From positions 2,176,840 through 2,240,839 of the forward strand of contig BCHP01000001.1 in NCBI GenBank assembly GCA_001599675.1: DNA of 64,000 nt, in the 5' to 3' direction. Under the pieces are notes generated by a model. It was given only the letters and a program-made list of their open reading frames with translations, was not told the origin of the DNA and searched no databases. Positions 10,739 through 21,972 of the stretch are shown here, one piece after another. Each line of letters starts with the position of its first letter. Positions within the stretch are counted from its first letter, which is position 1. The position numbers and the translations under genes are program-made. This DNA comes from Basipetospora chlamydospora (Eukaryota > Ascomycota > Sordariomycetes > Microascales).

Positions 10739-12059
10739 GACTGCCGTACGGAAGGCGAGAGAGACACGATGCTCAAACCTCTACCTACTACGCACATTTG
10801 GGCTACCCGAGCGAGAAAGGACGGTGAGACGTCGTCCTCAAACTTCACCACCTCGGAGATGGACACACATGCCGTCGACTGCAATGCCCAGCAATCACGA
10901 ATGCACGGTAGGCTTTCGAGGGCCTCTACGCGTCTCGGGACATGCCAGCGGTCGCGGGACGCTACGACGGGCAAGTTCATATATATGCGGCTCATTGCAG
11001 CATAATGGACTATATCACCCCAAGTCTTGGACTCGGGGCGTGTTCGGGATCCGGCCACGCAAGCCGTCGTCACGGAAGATGAGCGCCCGAACAGCCGCCG
11101 CTCTAGTGGACACACCACAGGCAAGCCGAGCCATCTAATCATCGGGGGCAGGCAGAGGTATCGTCACCTAGGGCCGTTTGCAAGGCACAACAACAAGCCG
11201 GCTAATGCAACTGCCGAATATACCCTCCTATATCAAGGACAGTGACTACCAAAGCCTGTGTCCTGTGTGCTTGTCTGGGGTTTTACTAGGACAGGTTAGG
11301 TTCTTCGCCAGCGATCCTCGCCTAGTCCGGCGCGCTGTGCGGCGCTGAAGGTGTTATATCCCGATGCAGATATGGCCTTGGGGATGCCGGTCCACAAGCT
11401 GTATACAGAAGGCTCATACCAATAATGCATACTGAAACTCATCTAATCCACTAGGTCTCGTGCTTTGAATGATTTTTCGGCATCACAGCCAAGCCCTCCT
11501 GTAGTGTTGTATGTGTTGTATGCTAGCTAGCAGATCAATTCGTGTCGTGGGCCCCCATAACGCCCAATGCCCCCCACGCACCAGTTCAAGGCAAGACTCC
11601 CATTACACTGCCGTTGTTCCCCGGCAAGAATACAATTTATCCTCATTCTTTACCTCCAAAGTTCGACGCCATGGCCTTTCTATACTGCCGCTCTTCAAGT
11701 CCTCTATGCCCCAATATCAATAGTCATGCGAAGGAGCCCCACTCTTCCCCGGTTTCGGCACCGGCACCGGCACCGGCAGCCGGCGGAGAGCCCGAACCGA
11801 TCTAGGGCTGCGCTGGGCTGGGCACGATCGCCCTATGGGGAATCATTTTTTTGCCCAAAAAAAATCTTGGTCCCGACAATCCGGCCTCGTGCATTCCGTA
11901 TTAGGTGAGCATTTGTTTGCGTCTGAGTGCAATGCAGGTAAACGCCTAAAAAATGAATGCACAAATAGTCACCGCGTGCGTCTCAAGCTAGCATATCACC
12001 CACCGTGGATGGAAAATAGTTTCTTAACCTGTTTTACAAGCCACAGAGACAGTAAACGA
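10739..12059. other. Intergenic region, CENP-O to tRNA-Pro
   Basis: No gene is recognised. Short open frames on both strands show no domain or codon regularity. (CACCGG)n-like GC repeats occur near 11756-11785. The last 200 nt before the tRNA are A/T-richer. Confidence 0.5.
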
Positions 12060-12163
12060 GGGCCGATGGTCTAGTGGTATGATTCTCGCTTAGGGCCTCT
12101 GACAAGGGCATCTAAACCTAAGTAATATGCGAGAGGTCCCGGGTTCAATCCCCGGTTGGCCCC
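12060..12163 (+). tRNA. tRNA-Pro (anticodon AGG) with intron
   Basis: The acceptor stem GGGCCGA (12060-12066) pairs with TTGGCCC (12156-12162) plus discriminator C. The A box is TGGTCTAGTGGTATG and the B box GGTTCAATCCC lies in the T arm. The anticodon stem CTCGC/GCGAG closes a 7-nt loop TTAGGGT once a 32-nt intron (12096-12127) is removed, one base 3' of anticodon AGG (12092-12094). That is the canonical nuclear tRNA intron position. The gene reads proline codons CCU and, with A34 modified to inosine, CCC. A T-run follows at 12183. Confidence 0.93.
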
Positions 12164-12182
12164 CTAGTTCTTATTCTATTCC

Positions 12183-12188
12183 TTTTTT
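12183..12188 (+). terminator. RNA polymerase III terminator
   Basis: A run of six T lies 20 nt after the mature 3' end of the tRNA-Pro gene. It is the first T-run of four or more downstream on the sense strand. Confidence 0.75.
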
Positions 12189-12547
12189 ATACCCCGTCAT
12201 TTTTTGGTATTTCTTTTTGTTCTTCGAAGTACAGGAAGGAATTCAATGCTAGTTAGTTAGTTAGTACCTACTGAACATGGCCAAATTCCTAAAGACACAA
12301 AACAAACAGTGTATGGGTGTTTCGCCTCTAGCAAGTCTGTGGCGATACTTCCCACCATATCAGACGCCCTTAGGCGATACACAGGTGTATGTACTCCGCA
12401 GTATATATTCTCTATCTCTGGCAACTTCCGTCGTTTGCTCGCAATTGATATCCGGAGAGCTTCTCTCTTCTTCATCAACGTCACGGAGGCCCACCTCCAA
12501 ATCATCTTGCTCTTTAGTCCATGGATGGATGAAGAAAGGAAAAGGTC

Positions 12548-12607
12548 CAGGGCTCATCAGGGCTCATCAGGGCTCATTTATCCAGGGCTCATTCATCCAG
12601 GGCTCAT
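12548..12607. repeat. CAGGGCTCAT short repeat array
   Basis: Five exact copies of the 10-mer CAGGGCTCAT are present. Three are head to tail (12548-12577) and two more are separated by 5-nt spacers (TTATC, TCATC). The array is non-coding, and its purpose is unknown. Confidence 0.85.
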
Positions 12608-13247
12608 CCTCGTGTTAATAGTAGTAGGAAAATGGCTTACGCATACATCATAGAGCGACAACACGCGAGGTAGTTTCCCCCATTACGAGCATCAGTGTTC
12701 ATGGCATTTCCCTTTCTTCCTCTGGCGCAAATCATCCGATATAGATCACAGAAAACGGCGTCTCACGATACCTAAGAAAGAGTAGCTCGTTTCGAAAGAA
12801 AAACTTGACATTATATTACTTGTCTCTCTCACGTCTACCTGAACCCGGGCCCGAGGTTGTCGAGCGAACCGCTTAGCAAGGAAGTGGGGGCTTGGGAGAG
12901 GGGTCCGAAGCTGCAGCTCTTTCCGCGCCGACAACCAAGGTGAAGACGAAGGGCTTGTGCTATCGAGTGAGTGAGAAGATAGGGAGAAGCAACAGTAGTT
13001 GAAAGAAACCCTCCATATTAACACACGAGCGTCGTTATGCAGGAAACCAACACCCAATGCGCAGTCTTCTTTTCCTCCCTCCACATCTCAACACCTATCG
13101 TTGCATCACCTACCACGTCCAACAATCCCTCCCCCAATGCCCGTTCTGAAAGTCATATGAGACGGGCGCGAAAGATGACACTGAGACTAGAACTAAAGAA
13201 AAAGCTTCATGAAATGAAGATGTAGTTGTCGCGCGGTGAGAAATCCC

Positions 13248-13955
13248 TTAGAAGAGGGCGACGAAGGCGGCAACGCCGGCGAGGACACCGACGGCAGCCT
13301 TGGCGGCACCGGCCTCGACGGGGGCCTCCGGCTCCGAGCTAGCATCGGCCGCGGGGGGCTCGACGACCTCGGTGGGTGGGGTGGGCGCGGGCGCATCGGG
13401 GGTGGCCTCAGCGGCGGGGGGCGCGGCATCAGTGGCGGGGGGCGCGGGGGAGTCGTCCGAGGCCTCCTGCGAGGGCTCGGGGGCCGGGTTGGGGGCGTCC
13501 GTCACAGGTACGGGGCAGACGGTGGTGGTGACCTCGACGGTGGTCGTGGTGTACTTGGTCTTGGGGTGGTCCGGGCAGTCATCGACGTCGTCCTCGCAGT
13601 CGATGACGGTCTTGGTCTTGGTGGCCGTGATGGTGCTGGTGGTCCACTTGTGGGGGGGACCGTGGGGCTTGCCGCCCTTGTGGGGGCCGGCCCAGTGCCA
13701 CTTGTCGTTGCCGTCGTCGTCGCACTCGTCGATCACGACGCCGTGGTGGGGAGGGTGCCAGACGGGGACGGGCTTCTTGGCGCCCTTGGGGGGCCCGTGG
13801 TGCGGGAAGAGCGCCGGGGGAGGGGCGGCGATGCCGGGAGGGAAGCCGATGGGACCCGTGTAGAGGGTGGCGCCATCATCGACATCGGTGATGTCGACGC
13901 CGTCAGCGAAGACGGCGCTGGCGAGGCCGAGGATGGCGAGGATGGGGAGCTGCAT
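13248..13955 (-). CDS. GPI-anchored type cell-surface protein
   Basis: This is a single exon of 235 residues starting at the ATG at 13955. It has a clear signal peptide (MQLPILAILGLASAVFA) cut before DGVDITD. A His/Pro/Gly-rich middle follows (HHGPPKGAKKPVPVWHPPHHG), then CDDDGNDKWHW and CEDDVDDCPDHPK, which are acidic Cys clusters. Next is a Thr-rich TTTVEVTTTVCPVP segment of the kind common in fungal wall proteins, and a long Pro/Ala/Glu low-complexity stalk. The C-terminus is small residues plus a hydrophobic tail (AAVGVLAGVAAFVALF), consistent with GPI attachment near EAGAAKAA. It is probably displayed on the plasma membrane or wall. The His and Asp clusters could bind metal, but that is speculation. 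It belongs to no named family that I recognise. Confidence 0.8.
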   Translation of the reverse strand: MQLPILAILGLASAVFADGVDITDVDDGATLYTGPIGFPPGIAAPPPALFPHHGPPKGAKKPVPVWHPPHHGVVIDECDDDGNDKWHWAGPHKGGKPHGPPHKWTTSTITATKTKTVIDCEDDVDDCPDHPKTKYTTTTVEVTTTVCPVPVTDAPNPAPEPSQEASDDSPAPPATDAAPPAAEATPDAPAPTPPTEVVEPPAADASSEPEAPVEAGAAKAAVGVLAGVAAFVALF

Positions 13956-16405
13956 TTTGATGAAAGGGCTCTGGCTTGTGTATAATGAGGTTGAAGGATC
14001 AAAGGTTGTTCAGCGAGTGACAAAGCGAGTGTACCGGTATCAGAGATACTTGGAGAAGAGAGAGAAGGGGGGAGAACGGAAAGATCGAGGCAGCGAGAAG
14101 GCCTCCTTTTGTGTGTTTCCCCCTAAACACTGACCGGCCCCAACATTCGATTCAAAGAGCGCCTTCGGCCGTCCCGTCAGGCAGACCTACGTATTACGCC
14201 GAACGAGGCCAAGGCCCTCCAAGGTGCCGGTGGGTGTGGGATGCCATGCCCACCATACTCCGAGCCTGAATCTAGCCACTAAATGGGCCAGCACTCTACA
14301 AGCCCAAGGATGTATAGGCTGAATGATGGGCTGATGGAGGATTGGGCGTATGGGTGGTGGTTGCATACGCCGAGCCACCGGCAGGAGTCCCATCCCAGAG
14401 GTCACCGCTCGCCAGGGAAATGGTCAATGGTGTATACGGGAGAGGCATTCGACGGGCTTGGCTTGATTGGCTCGGGGTGCCGTTGTTGCGGCTAAAGTGC
14501 GCAAGCGATGTGCTGTAATAAGTGGCCCTGCGATATTATTGACGGGCCCATTCGTATTTCCACTCTATCGCGTCCTGTGGGATAAAGTGCGCGGCCGACA
14601 TATTACGGAAACTCGGGAAGTACAAACGAACGAACGAACCCTTGGCCGTCGCGCCGTGTCCGCCGTTCGATGCGTTCTGGTTCTGGTTCCTTTGTCGGAG
14701 GCGTATACAGGAGGCTGCTGAGGCGAAGCCGCCACCCCCAAGAGTGATGTCGTTGCCATACACCCGACTTCCATTCCCACAATTCTCCTCGGCGCCCCAA
14801 TATGATGGATTAGTGCGCGGAGCGTCTAGGTGCCGACCTTGCTCAGTGCCGAGTCCAACGTTACCTCCGCCCAGGGAAGATGCTACCTCCCATCGTGCGA
14901 TCGTGCGACGCCCATCGGTACCTGCATGAGTCTACACCATGCACACTTCACCTTGTGGCTAGGCAGCATGGTGCGGGTGGGTGTCCCAACAGGAATAGAA
15001 AGGGAGCCCTCCACAAAAGGAATGCGCCAGCAAAAAAAGGGAGGAATCGCGCAAGGCGAGGAAGAAGGCGATGGCGGGCTCAAAATAGGCATGGACTATT
15101 CTCAGAGACCGAGGCGATGGGTAAGCTCGCAGCGCAAAGCTGGTCCGACTCGCGTAAATCACCTGCTGCAGCGTAAGCCCAGGTTTTCCATGCCCTTCTT
15201 GTCGATCACCATGATGTCAACCGTGTGTCTGGCCTCCTGGCTTCCCCTGGTCCTTGTCCCAGAGCCCGGTCTCTCGGCACCCGGGCCACACATGGAGTAG
15301 CTGGGCCCCAGAAGCACCAATGCCTTGTTTCGTCACAATGGCTGGCTAGTCATGGCTTCAATGGCCCCATGTACAACTTTCCGCTGTTGGGCACGCAGCG
15401 GAATGTAGTGTTAGATGCAGGGTGAATCATCGCGTGCCGCCGCAATATGAAATTAATCATGTTTAATATGTAAGCGGGGGGCGGATACGTGCTCGCCACC
15501 TGATGACCGCATTGAAAATGCGGCGGAAAGGGTGGAATGAGTCGTTTAGACACCTGATATCCGATGCTGCCTGAGATCCGCCTCGGTACCAATTGGCAAA
15601 GGTCCGGAAGGTCCTCGGAGACTAATGCAGCCCCAGCGATCGTGTTGCATGGCTGGCTCCCGCTTAAATCATGGTTTTCGAGACGCTGTGTGGAGGGTAT
15701 GGACAAGGACAAGGCATGATGACGATGGGGCGAGAGAAGCCAAGAGCCGCAGCAAGATTCAGCCAACATTACTGACAGCCTGCGGCGTTTGTTCTGGTGT
15801 CTCTCTGGATATTGTGTAACGGTAAACACACGGCCCCAGTATGGCCTCGCTCTCTCACCGTATTAGCGAATGGCGAAGCACGCTCGCTCTGCCGTCTACT
15901 ATCGGGGAAAAGGCGTGGTTGGCCGTCCCGATTCATCCAGCCGGCCCTCCAAGACTATTCCCATCATCCTCCATCCAGACCTCTATGATAAGCTTACACA
16001 TCGTGTCGGTGTGCGTAAGAAGGACTTCAGATGCTCACCTCCTCTCAAAAAGTGTGTCGCCTGGCAGCTAGCTTTATCCGTCGAAGGTCGGAGGATCAGT
16101 GTGTTGATGAGGTGGTTCCTGCGCCACCCTAACGATTTACCGGGATTGGCGACTGGTTTCTTTGGCCCTTTCCGTAAATAAAATTCGAATCGTAGCAAAA
16201 CATGCGGGGGATCGTCGCATAGGGGTCGGGATCGTTTCTGCTAGGGTCCTCGGGTACGGGAAGATTACCGGCGCACCGAACATTCAGGCATGTGTGGCTG
16301 CTTCTTCTCAGCCGGGGCACCAGATCGTTCATTGTCGAACACCCGTAACAAGCCCAAAGGGGAAATCCGAAGCCCCGATGATCCCGCGATAGTTTGTCTT
16401 CGGGC
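13956..16405. other. Gene-poor stretch, 2.4 kb
   Basis: I see no gene. Many short open frames occur on both strands, none with a recognisable domain, signal peptide or splice-joined extension. A small GAAC tandem run lies near 14627-14640. The right end is the 3' flank of YAE1. Confidence 0.45.
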
Positions 16406-17134
16406 TCACCAGTCCAGAAGGGCATTCTTCGGCTCGACTGTAGGTTTGGTCGGGGTCACCGGCTCCTTGGCCTCGCTCGCAATGGCTGTTTCCGTACTCG
16501 CAGCCAGGACATTCATGTTGACATTCCAGCGCTTCATCTGCTCCTGCACGACGGCTGTCCACTTCACGATAAGGGGGTGCGCATCGGCGACGTCCTCGAA
16601 GACGATATTCTCGTGCTCAGCGGCCCCGTCTTTCGAAATCCGGTACCTCCAAGTGCCGTCGCTGAACCAGTACTCCTGCCCAAAGACCTTCTCGACAGTC
16701 AGCTCCTCCCTCGCCTGCCGTGCTAGGCCCACCACAAGTTGGCTCGCCGACCCGTCGTCCCCGGTCCCCGCCCCCGCCCCCGCACCTGTGACGGATTCGG
16801 CAATCCCGTCGAGCAGGCCGAGGACCTGGCCCACCCTGGACCCGACGGACGCCCCCAGGCTGAACCCCTCGTCGAACCCCCCCTGCATGCTCTGGGCTTT
16901 TGCTGCTGTGATGCCGTCGCGGTAGCCCGCCGTGGTGTGCTCCCTCTCCAGCCGCGGCACGTCCGACGGCAGCGAGTTCGCGGCATTTAGGGTTGGTTCC
17001 TGGCTGTGAGTGGATTGGTTGTCGCCAAAGACGTCATCTAGGAGGTCTTCGGCATTACTTCGCGGGGGAGGCTGATATCCAGTGGCGTCCATGGCGGCTT
17101 CCGGGTTGTCCGTGTCGATGATGTTGATGAGCAT
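16406..17134 (-). CDS. YAE1: Yae1, adaptor for Fe-S cluster insertion into Rli1/ABCE1
   Basis: This is a single exon of 242 residues from the ATG at 17134; an alternative Met lies at residue 15. The defining deca-GX3 region is seen at about residues 62-115: LEREHTTAGYRDGITAAKAQ, then MQGGFDEGFSLGASVGSRVGQVLGLLDG, with glycines every fourth residue along a helix. Upstream, EDLLDDVFGD is the acidic patch typical of fungal Yae1. In yeast the Yae1-Lto1 pair bridges the cytosolic Fe-S targeting complex and apo-Rli1, the ABC protein used in ribosome recycling. The C-terminus reads NALLDW, ending in Leu-Asp-Trp (see findings). The C-terminal third is a less conserved helical region with an Ala/Gly/Thr linker at about residues 115-130. 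Confidence 0.85.
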   Translation of the reverse strand: MLINIIDTDNPEAAMDATGYQPPPRSNAEDLLDDVFGDNQSTHSQEPTLNAANSLPSDVPRLEREHTTAGYRDGITAAKAQSMQGGFDEGFSLGASVGSRVGQVLGLLDGIAESVTGAGAGAGTGDDGSASQLVVGLARQAREELTVEKVFGQEYWFSDGTWRYRISKDGAAEHENIVFEDVADAHPLIVKWTAVVQEQMKRWNVNMNVLAASTETAIASEAKEPVTPTKPTVEPKNALLDW

Positions 17135-17976
17135 GGCTCCCTTAAGATGATGTTCGCTTGTTTCTCCGTTCCTTCCGACGGCCCGATATGCTCAATACAG
17201 TGTCGAACGGGAGATATTAGGTGTAGGTGTATAGAGAACGACACGGCATGAACGATCGCGGGGTGGAAGTTGGACCGTTCCTATTAATGGAAGGGGGTTG
17301 TAGTTTTCAAGCTGGGTGTGATTATTGTGGGCGACCACTGCAATGTGAAGCTGCACACTAGTGGCCTGTGGTGTACAAGAGTACATTAACACATGTACAC
17401 TACAGTATGGAGTCCCCGCTATAGCACACGTGACCATTGGTCACTGCCAGTATTGAAGCCGGCAGCTGCCCGCCAGCACTCAGAATCAACGATCATGACG
17501 ATTGCACAAGCCAACTTGGACACGTCAACCGCCCACCCGGACAAGACATCAGTGATCTTGATTCCAATTGAACACGAACAGCACGAGCATCAGGTCACCT
17601 GTATGCGGTATAAGGCTCCATCATCTGTGGCCTACAGATCTACTGCCTTCATCGGCAGGGGCATGGTGGGCGAAGATGAAGTTCGCTAGCATGGAGGGTC
17701 CGTCGTAGCCTGCCTATAGCACATCAAAACAAACTGGGCCTTCAGAGCCCCTGCCGATCCCTCAATGAATTAGAACTTTTTCACGATCAAGGACTCGGCT
17801 CCGAAATTCGGTATTCCTAGCACCGGTGATCTTGACGCAGTCCCACGCTAAGTCTATGACTGTCTATTGTTCTACACATTTTCGCTACATGTAACCAGGA
17901 CTAACACCAGACGAGACATGTACTCCGATCTATCCAATTTGTGCTCCCTCCATACATGTTAACAAGGACCGCCTCC
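17135..17976. other. Intergenic region, YAE1 / MCT transporter
   Basis: This holds the promoter side of YAE1 and the 3' flank of the transporter. No coding sequence, RNA gene or clear repeat is supported. Confidence 0.5.
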
Positions 17977-19467
17977 TCAGAAGATGGCAAGCAACTTCCA
18001 TCCGACGCACGAGAACTTGGCCGCCAACAGCGTTAGGAACGCGCCAAAATACACTAGCCCCGTGAAAACTATCATCCCCCAGTAGTCCCCGCCGTTGGAC
18101 GTCAGGATCTCGCCGCCGATGGGCGCGCTCACGAGGCACGCTATCGAAACGATGGTGTAAGACGTGGCGTAGTACCGCCCGTAGTGCTGCGTCTTGCACA
18201 GCCTCCCGATGCACACGGGGCTGATACTGATGTTGTTCCCGCTCCCGAAACCGATCAGCAGCGCAAAGACGACTATCCCCGGCGTAGTTTCCCCAAAGGG
18301 CAGCCAGACGGCCAGGCAGGCGAAGATGGAGAGCAGCACGGCCGCCATGTTGGAGTTGTAGGGGCCGAACTTGTCGCCCCAGTACCCCGGGAGGGCGCGC
18401 CCGAAGACGGACCCGGTGTTGAGTATGGCGAGGATGTGGTAGGAGAAACGTTCCTCGAACCCGCTTGCCATCATGTAGCTCGAGATGTACGTCAGAGGGA
18501 CGAAGAGGGCGAACTCGAGGAGGAAGATGCCGATGGTCGTGAGCAGGAAGGTTGGGTCCCTGAAGATGCGGAAGTCCGGGTGCACGTTGGCGTTGCGCGC
18601 CGGCGGCAGGCGCGAGCGGATCAGAAACGTTGAGATGGCGCACAGCGTGAAGGAGATGAGGGCCAGGATCCGGATCGACCAGCCCCAGCCCACCTTCTCC
18701 AGGAGGCTCGTCAGCATGAGCGGGAAGATGATGCCGCCAACCGAGCCGCCGGTAGAGGCTAGACCCGTGGCGAAGGCCCGGCGCTTCTTGAAGTAGTGGC
18801 CGATCGCCGCTATCGAGGGAGTGAAGAGGAGGGACGTGGAGAAGCCGCTCAGCGCGCCGAAGGAGAGCAAGAAGTGCCAGTACTCTGGAGAAACAGTAGT
18901 GGGTTAGCACAGGCAAGCACAAAACATCTTTGACGGGGCAGTTTTGAGACCTAGGAACGGGAAATCCGGGCGGGACGTACGGTTACTGAAACTAAAGAGT
19001 ATCAAACTTGCGGCAACACCGAGCGTTCCCGCGGTGACGAGCCACCTCGGCCCATGTTTGTCGAAGATGGGCCCGATGTAGATTCCGCAAAAGAAGGCTA
19101 GGAAGGTGTACAGGGAGAAGATCCATCCGATCTGGCCGCTGTTGTACTCTGTGAGCTGGTTCCTAGAGACGTATGCCTGGAACGTTGCGAGGGTATTCAT
19201 CAAGCCAAGCGCCGAGAACAAGGCCAGCCAGGACCCCAGGGCAACAAGCCAGGCGTTTAAACCGCCCTCGGGGTAGCCTTCATCGTCGTCCTCATCCTCT
19301 GCGGAACCCTCGTCGGTACTCTCGCCGACGTCTCCTTCGCGCAACTGCGTCGGCGGTGCGTCAGACTTCGTCTCGGGCTGATCCACGGTGGGCTGGCCAG
19401 CGTGCGCAACGCCACCCTCCCGGGTCGGTTCAATGCTTTTCTCGATCACATTGTCCAGGGTGGTCAT
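17977..19467 (-). CDS. MFS transporter of monocarboxylate (MCT/Mch) type
   Basis: There are two exons on the minus strand: 19467-18981 and 18884-17977. The 96-nt intron 18885-18980 (GTACGT..CCAG) joins SFSN to QYWHFLLSFGALSG in phase. The product is 464 residues. The acidic, disordered N-terminus (residues 1-70) is followed by DEGYPEGGLNAWLVALGSWLALF, the usual fungal MCT entry to helix 1. The family signature YNSGQIGWIFSLYTFLAFF is also present. IGHYFKKRRAFATGLASTGGSVGGIIFPLML is the conserved loop and helix 5 of the group. FGSGNNISISPVCIGRLCKTQHYGRYYATSY is the matching C-half motif. Twelve helices are expected. Yeast relatives (Mch family) include the riboflavin importer Mch5. The substrate here cannot be read from sequence. 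An upstream in-frame GTG was not taken as the start. Confidence 0.88.
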
Positions 19468-20386
19468 TCTCACTTTCACTTGTATGCTATTCTTCGTTTC
19501 TGCAGGCTCTGGAGGAATAGTTGCGGGCGTGGGAGCATGACGAGCGATTAACGTGGGAAGGTTTGTGCTTGTAGAGGAAGGAAAGGAAGAGGGGGAAAGA
19601 AATGTTTGGAAGCGGTTGACTCCCCGTATTATAAAGCCACCAGCTAGACGCTCATACTATAATAGCTCCACCAGATGCCGAAGGTTTGCGGCGAAGACCG
19701 CCGTTGTTAAGCCCGCCCTCCACGGGTACGAGAGAGAGGCGGGGGCCCGTTGCATACTATTACGTATCTGGAAAGAGCCGGAAAAAAAAGCCGGCTCTCA
19801 AGGTTCGCCATACATTACCCCGGCCGGGCAGCGCGGTGGTGGTGGTGTTGATGAAAAGGTTTCTCCTTTTCTCTTTTCTCATCGTTCGAATCAGGGACAA
19901 CCGATATACCGAACACAGTCGCTGGCGGTAGTCAATGTCATCGTCTGTTGAGACGGCAAAAGCGAGAAAAAAAAAGAAAAAAAAAAGACGGGGCGTCAAG
20001 TGTCCAACAGGTGCCCCATACTGATGCAACTCTGAAGTTCCCGAGGGCGGCGAGGGGCGGTTTCCGGGGTGGGTGGAAGAGAGAACTCGGACGGAAGTGG
20101 GTGGGTCTCACAGCCAACCATTGGCCGGATGTCGTCGGCGCCCTCCCAGACTCCCGATACGACACACCGCATTTTTCCTCCCGCCCAGTCGGGAGAGGGC
20201 CCTTCAATGCGTCCTCTGCGCTCGTACCGCGACCGGGGCCGGAATCCCTGCAAGGACTAGCGGTTCGAGTTCATGACACCATCGCCGTTGTCGGTTGAGA
20301 GTTGGGAAAACCGTACTCCGTAGTATCTTGCTGCCATAAGGGTTGCACACTCCCTCGACACGCGGCGGAATGAATCAGTGGCTCCT
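19468..20386. other. Intergenic region, MCT transporter / WBP11-like
   Basis: No gene is visible. The stretch contains an A-rich run near 19968-19987, GGTGGTGGTGGTG near 19832-19843, and a TACTCCGTA word at 20314-20322. Confidence 0.5.
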
Positions 20387-21264
20387 TCACGCGTCCTCGT
20401 CTTCCACCTCCTCTACCGACACCTTTTGGGGTCCTGACGCCTCGTGACCTTTCGACTTTAGGTAACCCTCCTTCTCCAGTCGGTCAGCCTCCTCGGGCTC
20501 CATCAACCCTCCTTGTCCCTTGCCCTTGTTCATCTTCATCATCACCGACGTAGGCACAAAGGCCTTGACCGCCTCTTTCCTTAGATCCCTAACCATTGGC
20601 CTGGCTTCGTACACCATCTTCGGCTCCGCAGCGGGAGCTGGCGCTTTCCGCGCATTCTCTTCCCGTTCCCCACCAGCCTCGGCTCGCTCCGCGTCGCGCC
20701 TCGCCCTCCTCTTGGCCCACCACTTGTCCATAGTCTCTTTCGGTATCGGCGGCGGCGTATCCCTCGGCATCGGTATGCTCTTCACGTCGTCGGGCACGTC
20801 GTCGTCGCTCGAAGAATCGTAGGGTCCGCGCCTCCTCTTGCCCAGCACGCCGGGGCCGCCGCCCTCCCTGGGTCCGCGGAACTCGCGAAACTCAGGTGCA
20901 GCCTCGCCGAGGGCCTCCCTCGCCTTGTTCACCGCGCGAAGTTCCTTCTCCAGGCCGTCGAGGAGCTGCTCTTCATGGCGCGAGAGCTTGCCGCCGTTGG
21001 TCGTGATGGCTTTTAGGTCGTCGATCTGCTTCTGTATGCGGTGGGGGTTCTTGCGGGCTAGCTTCTCGTTGCGTCTCGACTGGACTTCCGCTCGGCCTGG
21101 TTGGAGGAAGATACACAGTTAGCTACGCTGGCTTGGTGCATTGGGTAACTCAAGGGATGTTACGCAAGCCCTCGTTGATGCGGCGACTGACCTTTTTTGA
21201 TGGCCTTTGCCTTGTCCGCCTTGCGTTGGGCCTGTACGGGGTTGAAATTGCGTTCCTTATTCAT
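20387..21264 (-). CDS. WBP11-like nuclear protein (splicing-associated)
   Basis: There are two exons: 21264-21192 and 21096-20387. The intron is 95 nt (21097-21191) and the product 260 residues. The joined N-terminus gives MNKERNFNPVQAQRKADKAK, then AIKKGRAEVQSRRNEKLARKNPHRIQKQIDDLKAI, the conserved WBP11 N-terminal domain. SRHEEQLLDGLEKELRAV follows. Later parts are charged and disordered, with KRRRGPYDSSSDDDVPDD and PMPRDTPPPIPKE, a short proline motif suited to WW/GYF partners. VPTSVMMKMNKGKGQGG near the end recurs in fungal homologues. In animals WBP11 is a spliceosome-associated protein; here that role is inferred. The gene diverges from the kinase gene with 708 bp between starts. The first exon is only 73 nt. 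Confidence 0.85.
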
Positions 21265-21972
21265 CGTGCTTGTTTGTTTTGAAGTGTTGGCGAGTTTCGT
21301 AGCTGGCGAAGAAGCGAACTTGAAGCTTCGGTTCGCGATGTGATGGTCCGCTGAAGATCATGGCACTACAGCGGACTAGTACTATACACTGTATGAAATG
21401 GTCCACGTGTGAACAGCTGGTCGACAGCTGTATTGTCTTTGTAAGCGAAACTGCCGTTTTAGGAAAGTGGGGTGGCCATCCCCCGCTTCCCCTGGCAACA
21501 GCAACCGCAATGACCGCCGCAATGACCGCATGGATTTGCTTGTTTTCGCATTGATGCCAAACAACACTCTGGGAGGGGAAGGCGCTTCAGCTGGCACGGT
21601 CGCCCACTGCCCCGTCCTGGCCAAACGCCCCGCCTCCTACACTGTAGGGTCGCACTCCGTTGATATGCAAGTCAACAACTTCGCTTCTGCCCATCGCCTA
21701 GAACGAACTTGAAGTATCTCCCCACCATCTCTCATCCACATCGTCTCTTGTGATTCTTATCCCACCACCCTTGCATGTGATTGTCCAGAATATCTTCAAG
21801 TATCGACTTGGCCGTACGTCTCCCCTTTTTCTCGCCCTTTTCCATTGACTTTCCCCGTCTCCACGTGGCTTCCCCATAGCTTGCATTGTTCCATCGCCTG
21901 CCTGCCCACATGGCCCCGAACTAATCACTAATATCCTCTAGTTTCCCCAGGCCTGCGTTTGTAAAGGGCATT
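21265..21972. promoter_or_regulatory. Divergent promoter, WBP11-like / Dbf2-type kinase
   Basis: This shared 708-bp upstream region contains no coding sequence. The leader of the kinase gene probably holds an untranslated intron of about 128 nt, from GTACGT at 21814 to the CTAG acceptor at 21940-21941 after CACTAATA. That is inferred only from consensus sites. Confidence 0.5.

Larger units (their letters stand above)
12164..13247. other. Intergenic region, tRNA to GPI protein
   Basis: No coding sequence is supported. The stretch contains a TTAG tandem run at about 12250-12264, the pentameric repeat array listed below, and the 3' flank of the GPI-protein gene. Confidence 0.5.

Noticed and set aside
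10252..11142. 296-codon open frame on the minus strand
   Set aside because: It overlaps the CENP-O 3' half in antisense, is Ser/Arg-rich with no domain, and extends into non-coding DNA.
12548..12607. Considered as a CRISPR array
   Set aside because: Units are 10 bp with 0-5 nt spacers in a eukaryotic genome, with no cas genes.
13236..13985. 249-codon plus-strand frame rich in Gly/Val/Asp
   Set aside because: It is the mirror of the GPI-anchored protein, which has a signal peptide and GPI tail on the minus strand.
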